From Budorcas taxicolor (lineage: Eukaryota > Chordata > Mammalia > Artiodactyla > Bovidae), in contig NC_068910.1 in the NCBI RefSeq assembly GCF_023091745.1, positions 7,600,272-7,664,271 of the forward strand: a stretch of DNA of 64,000 nucleotides, written 5' to 3'. The notes under the pieces are model-generated. The model did not search any database and was not told the origin of the DNA. It saw only the letters and a program-made list of their open reading frames with translations. Numbering within the stretch: position 1 is the first letter of the stretch; each line of letters starts with the position of its first letter. This document shows positions 12,915-23,427 of the stretch, piece by piece. The position numbers and the translations under genes are program-made.

Positions 12915-13418
12915 TTGAAGAAAGTAGGAAAAACCACTAGACCATTCAGGTATGACCTAAATCAAATCCCTTATGATTACACAGTGGAAGTGAGAAATAG
13001 ATTTAAGGGACTACTTCTGATAGACAGAGTGCCTGATGAACTATGGATGGAGGTTCATGACACTGTACAGGAGACAGGGATCAAGACCATCCCCATGGAA
13101 AAGAAATGCAAAAAAGCAAAATGGCTGTCTGGGGAGGCCTTACAAATAGCTGTGAAAAGAAGAGAAGCGAAAAGCAAAGGAGAAAAGGAAAGATATAAGC
13201 ATTTGAAAGCAGAGTTCCAAAGAATAGCACGAAGAGATAAGAAAGCCTTCCTCAGCGATCAATGCAAAGAAATAGAGGAAAACAACAGAATGGACAAGAC
13301 TAGAGATCTCTTCAAGAAAATTAGAGATACCAAGGGAACATTTCATGCAAAGATGGGCTCGATAAAGGACAGAAATGGTATGGACCTAAGAGAAGCAGAA
13401 GATATTAAGAGGTGGTAA
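12915..13418 (+). pseudogene. BovB ORF fragment between endonuclease and RT
   Basis: 167 open codons from the basic linker of BovB between endonuclease and RT, ending at a TAA that replaces the usual Gln codon. The same stop and the same three-base shortening upstream of it are present in the copy at 1-2003. Transposon debris. Confidence 0.8.
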
Positions 13419-13475
13419 GAATACACAGAAGAACTGTACAAAAAAGATCTTCATGACCAAGATAATGACGATGGT

Positions 13476-13934
13476 GTGATCACTCACCTAGAGCCAGACA
13501 TCCTGGAATGTGAAGTCAAGTGGGCCTTAGAAAGCATCACTACAAACAAAGCTAGTGGAGGTGATGGAATTCCAGTTGAGCTATTTCAAATCCTGAAAGA
13601 TGATGCTGTGAAAGTGCTGCACTCAATATGCCAGCAAATTTGGAAAACTCAGCAGTGGCCACAGGACTGGAAAAGGTCAGTTTTCATTCCAATCCCAAAG
13701 AAAGGCAATGCCAAAGAATGCTCAAACGACCGCACAATTGGACTCATCTCACACAGTAGTAAAGTAATGCTCAAAATTCTCCAAGCCAGACTTCAGCAAT
13801 ACGTGAACCGTGAACTTCCAAATGTTGAAGCTGGTTTTAGAGAAGGCAGAGGAACCAGAGATCAAGTTGCCAACATCCGCTGGATCATGGAAAAAGCAAG
13901 AGTTCCAGAAAAACATCTATTTCTGCTTTATTGA
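13476..13934 (+). pseudogene. BovB RT N-terminal fragment
   Basis: 152 codons of RT N-terminal sequence (AGG-rich NREL...EAGFREGRGT segment near the end). A frameshift then throws out of frame the motif A FIDYAKAFDCVD, which reopens at 13810-14028. The remaining RT (YADD) lies inverted at 11838-12242. Confidence 0.8.
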
Positions 13935-14017
13935 CTATGCCAAAGCCTTTGACTGTGTGGATCACAATAAACTGTGGAAAATTCTGAAAGAGATGGGAAT
14001 ACCAGAGCACCTGACCT

Positions 14018-14030
14018 GCCAGTTGTGACT
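14018..14030. repeat. Target site duplication, right copy (BovB)
   Basis: Partner of 11195-11207; 12 of 13 bases identical. Confidence 0.8.
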
Positions 14031-15028
14031 AGAGACCGTAAATTAGTCACAAATTCTGTCTTCATGGGTAAGTGGTTTTAACCAGCTATTCTCAGAAACA
14101 CATTCCAAAAAAATAATGGCAAGGAGAAGTAGAGTGATGGGATCTAAAGCCGGGAATCAAGGGCACCCAAGGTACTGACCAGAGAATGACTGGATGATAG
14201 ACTATGGGATCTTAGCTGGACTAGGAGGGATGTGGCTATAGGAAGGGCTGAGACACAGAGGCTAGAGGGCTTGATGAAGGAGAACAACAGTACAGAAGGA
14301 ACGAATGCAGTGAGAAATATCTAAGGAGTAGATGCTGGGATCAGAAGAGTGAGCAATTTTACTGTGAAAGTTCAGTGGGGAATCAACCTAACAAGTCCCA
14401 AATCTGACTGTTAGTGTGGATGATAGTGGAGTGAAACTGGAGTTAATGAGCTGAAAGCCCGGGGCCCTGAGTGGAAGTCAACATGGGCAATTAAGCCACC
14501 AGGATGATGGAGAAAACTAGGTGAAGAGAAGCTCCTTATCCACATACCCTTGTCTTAATAAAAGAGGAGGCAGTCAGGCAGACAGTGGTAATCAGCAGTG
14601 ATGAGCAGAGTGCAGGGTGGGGGCTGGAGACCGCAGTAGTCTGTTATATATCTACCTACTGAAACCTGTAGGAGTAATGGTCAGGAAGAGGCACTGCAGC
14701 CAGGAATACCACCTTCTGACCCTCAAGGATGAGGCATGTGTGAGAGGGAAGGAGTACCCTCAAGGAACATGTTGAGGAATGTTCTGGGATTCAGTTCAGG
14801 ATGTCAGGAGGATTGTCTGCAGTGGAGTTCAGATTTCAGAGGGCACAGAGGAGAGCAGTGGAGAAAAGGGAGCATTAGGAAGGGAGGCGAGGGCAGAGGA
14901 GACAAGAAGAAGAATGCAATCAGAAACTGACCTGGGGTACTGAAGATGGCGTGGACGGGGGCATAATGACATCAAGTGGCCGTATGTGTCCCAAAAAGAT
15001 TGACCCCAGCAGAGCACAGGTAAGTGAA
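14031..15028. other. Intergenic, nothing recognised
   Basis: Purine-rich sequence resembling the composition of 10216-11194, of which it is the pre-insertion continuation. Small open frames (for example 14736-14930) have no recognisable features. Confidence 0.4.
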
Positions 15029-15236
15029 ATGAAGCCTCTCAGTCATGTCCGACTCTTTGCAACCCCACGGACTATAGCCTAACAGGGTCCTCCATCCATG
15101 GGGTTTTCCAGCAAGAGTACTGGAGTGGGTTATCATTTCCTTCTCCAGAGGATCTTCCCAACCCAGGGATCAAACCCAGGTCTCCTGCATTGTACTCAGG
15201 CACTTTACTATCTGAGCCACCAGGGAAGTCAGGTAG
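15029..15236 (-). mobile_element. Bov-tA SINE (inverted-pair partner 1)
   Basis: Reverse-oriented SINE: it begins on the + strand with ctcagtcatgtccgactctt and ends with gagccaccagggaagtc, the complement of the tRNA-like head. It forms a head-to-head pair with the next SINE. Confidence 0.85.
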
Positions 15237-15264
15237 ACACTGGCTAAAAAGATGAGGGAGGGAT

Positions 15265-15447
15265 TAAGATGCTGATAAAGAATCTGCCTACAATGCAGGA
15301 GACCTGGGTTTGATCCCTGAGTTGGTAAGATCCCTGAAGAAGGAAATGGTTACCCACTCCAGTATTCTGAAGAATTCCATCAGAAGAGTCTGGTGGGCTA
15401 CAGTCCATGGGGTTGCAAAGAGTCAGACATGACTGAGCTACTCACAT
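15265..15447 (+). mobile_element. Bov-tA SINE (inverted-pair partner 2)
   Basis: SINE in forward orientation; the head is truncated (starts near gctgataaagaatctgcc). The B-box-like cctgggtttgatccctgag and the tail catggggttgcaaagagtca are visible. Confidence 0.83.
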
Positions 15448-15449
15448 TT

Positions 15450-17585
15450 AAGATGCTGCAGAACGTGTCATTCTTCAGTAAGCGAAGGACTCAAGACTCT
15501 CTAAAGACTGATGTCTCCCTTCCAAGGCTGTGTTTACCGAAATTCTTTCAAGATACAGACACTAATATGGGACACAGCATAAAATAAATGGACGAGATGA
15601 AACACCTCTGAGAGAGATTGCGAAGGGTGGTGGGCAAAGCTGGGAAAGTTACCAGATCACAATGCAAGTCTGACCCCAAGCGAAGGACAGAAGGAAAAAG
15701 TAGGGTGAGGGAGAAGCACCAGTCCATCATCCAGGAACGGGCCCATCCCAGTGGCCCTATTAGGGATGGGAGCAGCCCACTGACTGGGAGCAGCCCTTGG
15801 CAGGCAAGGCCTTCGCATGGATGCAAGGATGTATTTTTGGAGTGAGAAAGCTGGGTTCCTCAGCCAGTTATGCTCATTCCCACACAGCACAGCAGTATTT
15901 GCATGTCTGAGGTAACATTTCTCGAAAACATGTTCTGCAGAGCACTTAGTCCATACGCAACAGCAAGAGAATTAACAAGGGAACTCCATGATCTAACAAC
16001 TGTGGGAAATACCACATACTTTCTCCAGGATCCAAATGCTTATCAGCACTTGAAGAGCTCTGAGAAGCACTGTAGTAAAGACTTGTTTTATATTTTTAGT
16101 CCACCTATCTTCTAAACATCCTTGAGCAAAGTCACTCTCGCCCATTTTTTACGTTTTTTAGCACAATGCAGAATAAACCAAACAGACGTTGAAAAAGTCT
16201 TTGTTAAGGATATAATTAACTACTTTTCTTCCAGTAAGTACATATAAAATCTGTATTTCAGAGTTGGTCATCAATACAATTGTTTTTTGAAAATCTTGTC
16301 TCCCCCTTGTTGCCCTCCCAGGTAGCCCAGGTAGTAAGAGGACTAAGCACTAAAGAAATGCTGTAAGCTTGGCCAGGATGTGGGAGAAAATGTGGGGGCA
16401 GGATGAGACATTCTCAGAATCCCTACAATTACAACATGAAGGTATGTTCCCCTTCAATCTACTGCTCAGCACCAAACAACAAACCCAGAGGAAAATTGAC
16501 GGTTTTCTCAAAATAGGTTTTACACACTTTCCATCAAGAAGTAGTTCTATTTAAAAATTATAATCGCTGCTATTTGGGAATATCAATATCAAAGTTTTTT
16601 TTCCTATACTTACCAAATTTTCTGGAATATTTACTAATAAAAATTAGATAGATAATCTGACAGCATTGATGAAGCCATTTTAAGAAACAGATAAAGTATT
16701 GTAATTCTAAATTTTTGAATACCCTTTTCTCTGAAAATGCCACCACACTAGGACATATCAAGCATCCTAGCAATCTCCCATCCTTCACTCAACTAATTTA
16801 ATGTTGTATCTATGAATTAGCATCCAGTTAAGAGGCAGGAATCATACCAGTAATTTGAACAAAGAAAATTCACTACCAAGAACTGTTAACCAGTCAAAGG
16901 GGACTGAAAATCCAAGGGAGGAGGAAGCAGGTACAGGGAGTGGCCTCCAGGCTGAGGTAGAGCACCTGAGAAGGAACACACCTGGAAGATGCCTGCCCTT
17001 GCAAATCTGAGATTCAGACCTTGTCAGAGAGGGTGACTGCAACCCTCTAGATGGTCAGGAAATTTGCCAAGGTGCTGCCCTTTGGGGCTGGCGAGTAGGA
17101 AACTGCCTGAAAGGGCACCAGTAAGACACACAAGAGGGCGGGCGTCACTCAGTCTCCACACAGCACTGTCAGCTCATCCCAAGGAGCAAAAACAAACAAC
17201 AAAATCCTGGAGCCAGAGTGAGAAGCCCCGGCCCCTTCCTGTGATCCTCAGCACCTGCTATGCCAGCTGGCAAAGGACAAATGTTTACAGAGTTCGGCTT
17301 GAGGATCACAAAGCAAAAGAAGGAAGGTGGGTTAGGGGCTAAAAGGCAATGAATTACTAACAGGTGCACTGCACCCTCAGCTTTTTTTTTTAATGGAAAC
17401 CCAATGTAACATGAAGAACAGTTCCACATCTCCTGTCAAATTATTGCTAAGTGTGTTTTCCAGTGTGTTTTCTAATCTCCCTGATACAAGAACTCAGTAA
17501 CACGGAAAAAAATGAGTTGAGTATAAAGTATTGGACCTAATCATTTGCTGTTTCATCTCATCAGAGATTATCTTGTCAGCAAGGC
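15450..17585. other. Intergenic, no feature recognised
   Basis: No gene or clear repeat. AT-rich from about 16100 to 16850. The short ORFs on both strands are of chance size. Confidence 0.4.
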
Positions 17586-17589
17586 TTTC

Positions 17590-17818
17590 TCCGACTATTC
17601 TACGTAAAATGTGAACTCCCAAACCACCCTGGCCCCTCCTAGTCTCCTTCCCTGCTTTACTTTTTGCCACAGAACTTCTCTCCTACCACCTTCAACTTAC
17701 ATACTTATTTTGTTTTTGTCTGCAATGTAAGCTCCATGAAGGTCAGGATGTTTGTCCACTGAACAGTGCTGGGCACATGCTAGGCATTTTATAAACAATC
17801 TTTGAATAAATGAATGAT
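17590..17818 (+). mobile_element. L2-type LINE 3' end (ancient)
   Basis: The phrase tgtaagctccatgaaggtca, then a gaacagtgctgggcacatg block and tgaataaatgaatga, is characteristic of the ancient L2/MIR3 3' end common to mammals. Diverged and non-coding. Confidence 0.6.
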
Positions 17819-17924
17819 CTACATGTTGGGGGGGAATAAGAGTTATAACATGATAGCCTCCTATACTGAAACTGGGACTGAACTTGAATAAACACTTTTC
17901 TAAAACCATACAGACTGCCAACAA

Positions 17925-18663
17925 ACACATGAAAAGATGTTCAACATCACTAATCATCGGATAAATGCAAATCAAAACCACCTCGTTTCTGTTAAAATGG
18001 CTATTATCAAAAAGGCCACCAATAACTAATGTTGGTGAGGATGTAGAGAAAAGGGAACCCTCGTACACTGTTGGCAGGAATGCAAATTGGTGCAGCCACT
18101 ATGGAAAACAGTACAGAGGTTCTTCAAAATTCTAAAAATAAAACTTCCAGATGACCCAGCAATTACACTCCTGGGTATATATCTGAAAAAAAACATGAAA
18201 CCACTAATTTCAAAGATATAAGAACCACAACTTTCACAGCATTATTTACATTAGCCAAGGTATGGAAGAAACCTAACTGCCCATAAACAGATGAATGGAT
18301 AAGGAAGATGTGCTGCATACATGTACAATGGAATATTACTCAGCCATCAAAATGAATGAAATGTTGCCATTCACAACAACATGGATGGACATAGTATTAT
18401 GCTTAGTTAAATAAATCATAGAGAAACAAACACTGTATGTTATCACTTATATGTGGAATCTAAATTTAAAAAGCAAACTCACAGATCTAAAACAGAAAGA
18501 GCCTCACAGATGTAGAGAACAAACTAGTGGTTACCTGTGGAGAGAGAGAAGGGCCAAGAGAGGGGTAAAGGATGAAAAGATACAAACTATTATGTATAAA
18601 ATAAATAAGCAACATTGATATATTGTACAACACAAGGAAATACAGCCATTATTTTGCAGTAAT
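17925..18663 (+). mobile_element. L1 LINE 3' end, part 1
   Basis: Degraded L1 ORF2 C-terminal region and 3' UTR. Diagnostic stretches are aacaaacacatgaaaagatg, atgcaaatcaaaaccacctc and tacaatggaatattactcag. Interrupted at 18664 by a BovB-derived insertion and resumed at about 18941. Confidence 0.85.
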
Positions 18664-18940
18664 TTTGCTGTTGTTTAGTCACTAAGTCATGTCCAACTCT
18701 TTGCGACCCCAAGGACTGCAGCACACCAGGATTCCCTGTCCTTCACTATCTCTGAGAGTTTGCTCAAACCCATGTTTATTGAGCTGGTAATGCTATCCAA
18801 CCATCTCGTCCTCTGTCATCCCCTTCTACTCCTGCCCTCAATCTTTCCCAGCATCAAGGTCTTTTCCAATGAGTCGGCTCTTCACATCAGGCAGCTGAAA
18901 TATTGGAGGTTCAGCTTCAGCATCAGTCCTACTAAAGAAT
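18664..18940 (-). mobile_element. BovB 3'-end fragment inserted in L1
   Basis: Reverse-oriented BovB 3' terminal sequence (gtttagtcactaagtcatgt at the tail, tcttttccaatgagtcggct inside). It splits an L1; short imperfect duplicates (agtaatttt / aataacttt) flank it. More diverged than the other BovB copies, so an older insertion. Confidence 0.8.
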
Positions 18941-19045
18941 AACTTTAAATGGAGTATAATGTATAATATACTGAATCACTATGTTATACACCTGAAACTA
19001 ATATAATATTGTAAATCAACTATACTTCAGTTGTCTAAAAGACTG
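18941..19045 (+). mobile_element. L1 LINE 3' end, part 2
   Basis: Continuation of the L1 3' UTR after the BovB insertion, ending in the common ruminant L1 tail (gttatacacctgaaactaat, aaatcaactatacttcag). Confidence 0.78.
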
Positions 19046-19060
19046 GGGTTTAATTATATT

Positions 19061-19234
19061 TATCACAGAATCATGTGAAATTTGAAGTTTCCTAGAGAAA
19101 AGCATTGTTCGGTAAGGATCACCCTAACTTCCTGATATTCAAATGGACTTCACTTTCAGAATTATTTTATTTGGCTTGATTCCCAGAATTCTGCTTATTT
19201 ACATCCAGACCTTGGACTTTTTTTTTTTAATTGA
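19061..19234 (+). repeat. Long inverted repeat, left arm
   Basis: Arm of an imperfect inverted repeat whose partner is 19609-19796. Read in reverse complement, the partner matches over about 170 bases with few differences (one ~5-base insertion, several substitutions). Both arms start tatcacagaatcatgtgaaa at the outer side and reach a poly-T/poly-A run at the inner side. The loop is about 375 bases. The sequence matches no SINE I know. Confidence 0.9.
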
Positions 19235-19608
19235 GATTGCAGCTCACAAACCTCAGAATGTAGTGAAGTTTCACCAATAATGATGACCCTATTACAGTTC
19301 CAGATACTAAAATGGTAAATAAAACCTTCCTCCTGCTTCAACTTTAGACTTTTAAACCACTCCTTCCTACTAATTTTCAATTTTCAAGCATCCCGTGGTC
19401 TTCGAGATCTAATATACAGTATAGTGATTACAGACAACCAAACTGTATTATAAACATTAAATCTGCTAAGAAAACAGAACTTTATTGTTTTCACCACATA
19501 AAAAAATTGGTAATTTTGTTAGCTAACACTACCATAGCAATCCTATTGCAATATAAATGTATCAGTATGGCACACCTTAAACTTCTAGAATGCTTTTCGT
19601 CGATTATA

Positions 19609-19796
19609 TTTCAATTAAAAAAAAAAAAAAGAACTCCAAGGTCTGGGTGTAAATAAGCAGAACTCTGGGAATCAAGCCAAAATAAAAGAATCCCGAAAGT
19701 GAAGTCCATTTGAATATCAGGAAGTTAGGGTGATCTGGAATTTACCGAACGATGCTTTTCTCTAGGAAACTTCAAATTTCACATGATTCTGTGATA
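19609..19796 (-). repeat. Long inverted repeat, right arm
   Basis: Reverse-complement partner of 19061-19234. Its inner side is an L1-like tail (atatttcaattaaaaaaaaa) followed by the shared ~165-base unique segment. This suggests that the 3' flank of an L1 insertion was duplicated in inverted orientation. Confidence 0.9.
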
Positions 19797-19799
19797 CAG

Positions 19800-20860
19800 A
19801 TGAAGCACCTGCTTGCTATTTTCCTCCACTTAACCACACAATGTGCAGTGTGTATGCTCACGGGGATTTTTTAAGTTTCAAAGTTTGACTTGACCCTCAT
19901 TCCCCTCTGGGAGACTGACCAGTGAGCATCAGGCAATAAAGCACCATGAGGCACCATCACTTCGTCAAAGTTGTGGGGGTACTGATGTGTCTCCAAATAG
20001 CCCAGCTCCAGGGGGCAGAACCCCCAGGGCACGGTGACCCTCACTGACACACAGAAGCCATACTGGGGGATGATGGGGGAAGAGTTGCTGGGAAACATTC
20101 ACAGCCCAGGTTCCCAGCAGCACCGATCTCTCCCAACCCCTTCCAACCCCTTCCTACAGAGGAACACCACGAGTTTCCCTCTGGGTTAAATTTAATGCTT
20201 GTCACATATTTGTCCAGGCGTTTATTGTTTATTTTTCCTTTCCCTTAATAGATCCCTCAGTTATATTTCTACTTTGACAGGTCCACATTCTGCACCGCCT
20301 ATCACCTCAAACACATTTTTGGCATTAACAGAAGTCTTTTAACCAGTGAGATGAACACAAAGCCAACATGTAAGACTGGTCCCCAAATTAGGTCCATCAC
20401 AGGTACAAAAAGTTGATCCAAGAGTTCATACAGATTTTCCAGTTACTTAAAGTTATTTTTCTCAGTTGATCTTTCTTTCCAACTACCCCCATCTCCCTTC
20501 AAATTTGGACTCTCAGCTTCCTTTCTCTCTGGCCTTAAACGTCACCCACCCCAGCCTCAGTCTAAGGTTGAACTTGTTCCCCTCACATTCTCTGCACAGC
20601 ATCTCGATAGAGCCTTTGTGTTCTCACCATGGAATCTTCCTGCACTAGGCCCTTCTTATAGGAGCAGGGTCAGCTCCTAACATCCTTCCTAACTCCATCG
20701 ATTTCCCCCAGGCTCACTGGTACTGAGGTCTCATCTCTGCATCCACTCTCTTCCCGAATGACATCATTCTGTGGCTTCCACTGTCCCCACATCCTCCCTT
20801 GGGGACCCATTCTTCAGCCAAATATCTGACACACAAAAAATGTCTCTCAAAAAGAATAAA
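19800..20860. other. Intergenic, nothing recognised
   Basis: Unique-looking sequence upstream of CCRL2 without supported genes or recognised repeats. Confidence 0.4.
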
Positions 20861-21049
20861 GAAAGTCACTCAGTCGTGTCCTACTCTTTGCAACCCCATG
20901 GACTATACAGTCCACAGAATTCTGCAGGCCAGGTTACTGGAGTGGGTAGCCATTCCCTTCTCCAGGGTATCTTCCCAACCCAGGGATCAAAGCCAGGTCT
21001 CCCACATTGCAGACGGATTCTTTACCAGCTGAGCTATGAGGAAAGCCCT
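20861..21049 (-). mobile_element. Bov-tA SINE
   Basis: Reverse-oriented SINE (gtcactcagtcgtgtcctac ... gagctatgaggaaagccc). It lies about 0.4 kb upstream of the probable CCRL2 first exon region. Confidence 0.83.
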
Positions 21050-21429
21050 GTTACTGTTCCTCTCAGTTACTGCTACTTTCAAAAGTAACAGTACAAGTCC
21101 AAGCAGAGTTGCTCACTACAAGTTCTTGAAGACTGACCCATATGCTAATACTGATGAAATGCTACAGGGGAGCGTCAGCCCGGTCTGGACACAGTCACCG
21201 CCAGTCACTGCGTATGACACTTGTCTGCTGCTACCCACTACCTGCTCAGAGTTGCACATCAGAGCACTTTCCATCCCTCCCTCAGTATCACTGAGAAGCA
21301 GCAATAACTTAGTTCCTTATCTGGGGCAGCCGGCAGGATGGCCACAGGGAAATCAAAGGCGGGGTGCGGGGTGGGGGTGGGGAGAGCAGCAGCAGGAGCA
21401 AACAACTTCCCGGTTTCTCTCTGCAGCTT

Positions 21430-21669
21430 GAGAAACTCTCTAGGGGTTAGTGGGAGCTTTCAAGTTGCTTTATTTCGCTTAGTCCCCGAGACCTGTGACT
21501 GGTGGGACACAGCCACCAGGGGGATAAACAGTGGTTTCTCTTGCCCCAAAGGGTCAGGGGCCAGCTATTCAGAAGGAAGTTAGTCTTTCATCTGGCCAGA
21601 CGGCTCCCACAGCAACTCGGATGGTAGGTCAGGAGGCTGTTCCCTCCCCTCCCAGGAACTCGGTCACTG
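21430..21669 (+). other. CCRL2: Probable non-coding first exon region of CCRL2
   Basis: Mammalian CCRL2 has its coding region in the last exon behind a short 5' UTR exon. A strong splice donor, CACTG|GTAAGT, sits at 21669/21670, and the coding exon opens after a good acceptor (ttctccccag) ending at 22230, giving a 561-base intron. The transcription start is not determined; 21430 is only a nominal left edge in the GC-richer block upstream. Inference from splice signals, not from transcript data. Confidence 0.45.
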
Positions 21670-22242
21670 GTAAGTCATCGACATATTTAACCAGTTGTGT
21701 CCATTTGATACTTAGAGTGGTTTCACTTTTGCAAGCATTTATTTATATCCTTCGAGACAAGAACTCAGACTTCTCTGCCTATCACAGGAAGCTGTTTACA
21801 GAGGGTGAGCAAACTTTTTAAACACATAGGAACTGTGACTGACACCAATTTTGTGAAACTAAACCCTGGTACTTAGTTCTCTCTAATTGTGTTTTTTCTT
21901 ATATAGCTTCAAGTAGGCAAGTCTTGTTTCTACCAAGAGAATGAAGTTGTATGAAGAAGGGTAACATTTACTTTTGTCTCCCTGTGGTAGCTGGCATACT
22001 ACTAAACACCTCAGTGCTTAATGAAGGGATGAATTAGAGCAGCTGCGCTCGGGCTGCAGGGGCATGTTAAAGAAATGTTTATTTTAAATCTTCTGAGTTG
22101 TAGACCTGCTCTGGCTAAAATAAACACCAGAAAAGAATGAGTGTGGCTGCAGGGGCTCTAGTCCTGTGTGCTGTTTCATCCAGGACCACACAGCTGTATG
22201 AAGGAAAAATAACCTTTCATTTCTCCCCAGGGCAGCCTGAAG

Positions 22243-23289
22243 ATGGCTAATTACACGTCAGCACCAGAGGATGACTATGACGTCCTCATCGAGGATGATC
22301 TGAGTAACAGCAAAATAGAACCATGCGTCCCATACGACCCCAAGATTCTCTCAGCCCAGCTGGTGCCTTCCCTCTACACCACGGTGTTCATAGTTGGCCT
22401 CCTGGACAATATCTTGGTTGTGTTTATCCTGGTAAAATACAAAGGACTCAAGCAAGCAGAAAATATCTGCTTCCTCAATTTGGCACTTTCTAACTTGGGT
22501 TTCTTGCTCACTCTGCCATTCTGGGCTTACGCAGCCTCTCATGGGGAGGGCTTTGATGACCCCCTGTGTAAGATTCTCCTGATGCTCTACTCCATAGGCC
22601 TGTACAGTGAGGCATTTTTCAACATCCTTCTGACTGTGCAAAGGTACAAGGAGTTTTTCCACGTGAGAAGGCGCTTCTCGGCCTGTAGGACTGTGGCTGG
22701 CAGCATCCTCATGAGCGCTCTAGTGTGGGTCACAGCCACTCTGGTCACTTTGCCTGAACTTGTTTTTTACAAACCTCAGATGGAAAGCCAGAAATCCAAG
22801 TGCTTCTTTACCGGACTTCACTTCTTACCAGATGATGAGACATTCTGGAAGCATTTTCTGACCTTAAAGATGAACATTTTGGGATTTCTTTTGCCACTGT
22901 TTGCTTTTGTATATTGCTACGTGCGAATGAGGAAAACACTCCAGTTCCGGAAGAGGAACTATGGCCTCTTCAAGCTTGTTTTCACCATAATGGCAGTTTT
23001 CCTTCTGATGTGGGGACCCTACAATATTACACTTTTCCTGTCTGCTTTCAACGAACACGTCTCCCTGCATGGCTGTGCCAGTAGTTACAACCTGAACAAA
23101 AGCGTTCAGATCACGAGAATCATCGCCACCACCCACTGCTTCATCAACCCTCTCCTCTACATGTTTCTTGACAAGGCATTTAGGAAACACCTCAGCCGCC
23201 TTTGCTGCCTGTGTAGTGACGCTGCACCGCAACCCACTGAGGAGCCTGCCCAAGGCACCTCAGGGGAAGAATATTACCTTTCTCCCTAA
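22243..23289 (+). CDS. CCRL2: CCRL2, C-C chemokine receptor-like 2 (ACKR5)
   Basis: Seven-transmembrane atypical chemokine receptor of the plasma membrane, known to bind chemerin and present it to neighbouring cells rather than signal through G proteins. 348 residues in one exon, near the human length of 344. Acidic N-terminus with sequon N3-Y-T; TM1 about 42-65, TM2 75-97, TM3 108-132, TM4 151-172, TM5 205-228, TM6 242-267, TM7 286-309. Extracellular Cys28/Cys278 and Cys109/Cys187 fit the chemokine-receptor disulfides; NPLLY (302-306) is the TM7 motif. The DRY box is QRY (133-135) and the TM2 Asp is Asn84 (LALSN), both expected for this atypical receptor. The ATG lies 12 bases after a splice acceptor. 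Convergent with LTF. Confidence 0.97.
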   Translation: MANYTSAPEDDYDVLIEDDLSNSKIEPCVPYDPKILSAQLVPSLYTTVFIVGLLDNILVVFILVKYKGLKQAENICFLNLALSNLGFLLTLPFWAYAASHGEGFDDPLCKILLMLYSIGLYSEAFFNILLTVQRYKEFFHVRRRFSACRTVAGSILMSALVWVTATLVTLPELVFYKPQMESQKSKCFFTGLHFLPDDETFWKHFLTLKMNILGFLLPLFAFVYCYVRMRKTLQFRKRNYGLFKLVFTIMAVFLLMWGPYNITLFLSAFNEHVSLHGCASSYNLNKSVQITRIIATTHCFINPLLYMFLDKAFRKHLSRLCCLCSDAAPQPTEEPAQGTSGEEYYLSP

Positions 23290-23320
23290 ATGGAAACTAG
23301 CTCCTGTCAAAGGCAGGATA

Positions 23321-23326
23321 AATAAA
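23321..23326 (+). promoter_or_regulatory. CCRL2: CCRL2 polyadenylation signal AATAAA
   Basis: Canonical AATAAA 32 bases after the stop codon. This gives a very short 3' UTR if used; no other strong signal follows at once. Confidence 0.65.
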
Positions 23327-23427
23327 CATCGATTTTTCACTCATCGCCTTGTCCTGTCCAATAGTTTTTTACACATCTGTATATAAAATAGGGTACAGGG
23401 AGAAAAGGGGGCAGTGAACAAACACCC

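Larger units (their letters stand above)
11208..14017. mobile_element. BovB LINE with 5' inversion (twin-primed), TSD-flanked
   Basis: One insertion in two halves. 11208-12229 is the 3' part on the - strand, starting with the CAGTT tail and including the YADD-bearing RT end (11838-12242). 12230-14017 is the 5' part on the + strand: the endonuclease region, then linker and RT (12915-13418, 13476-13934). The + half ends in CACCTGACCTGCC and the - half begins with the adjacent consensus bases, so nothing was lost at the inversion point. The internal junction near 12230 is the 5' truncation. Stops and frameshifts (for example TAA after DIKRW near 13418) make it non-coding. Confidence 0.92.
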
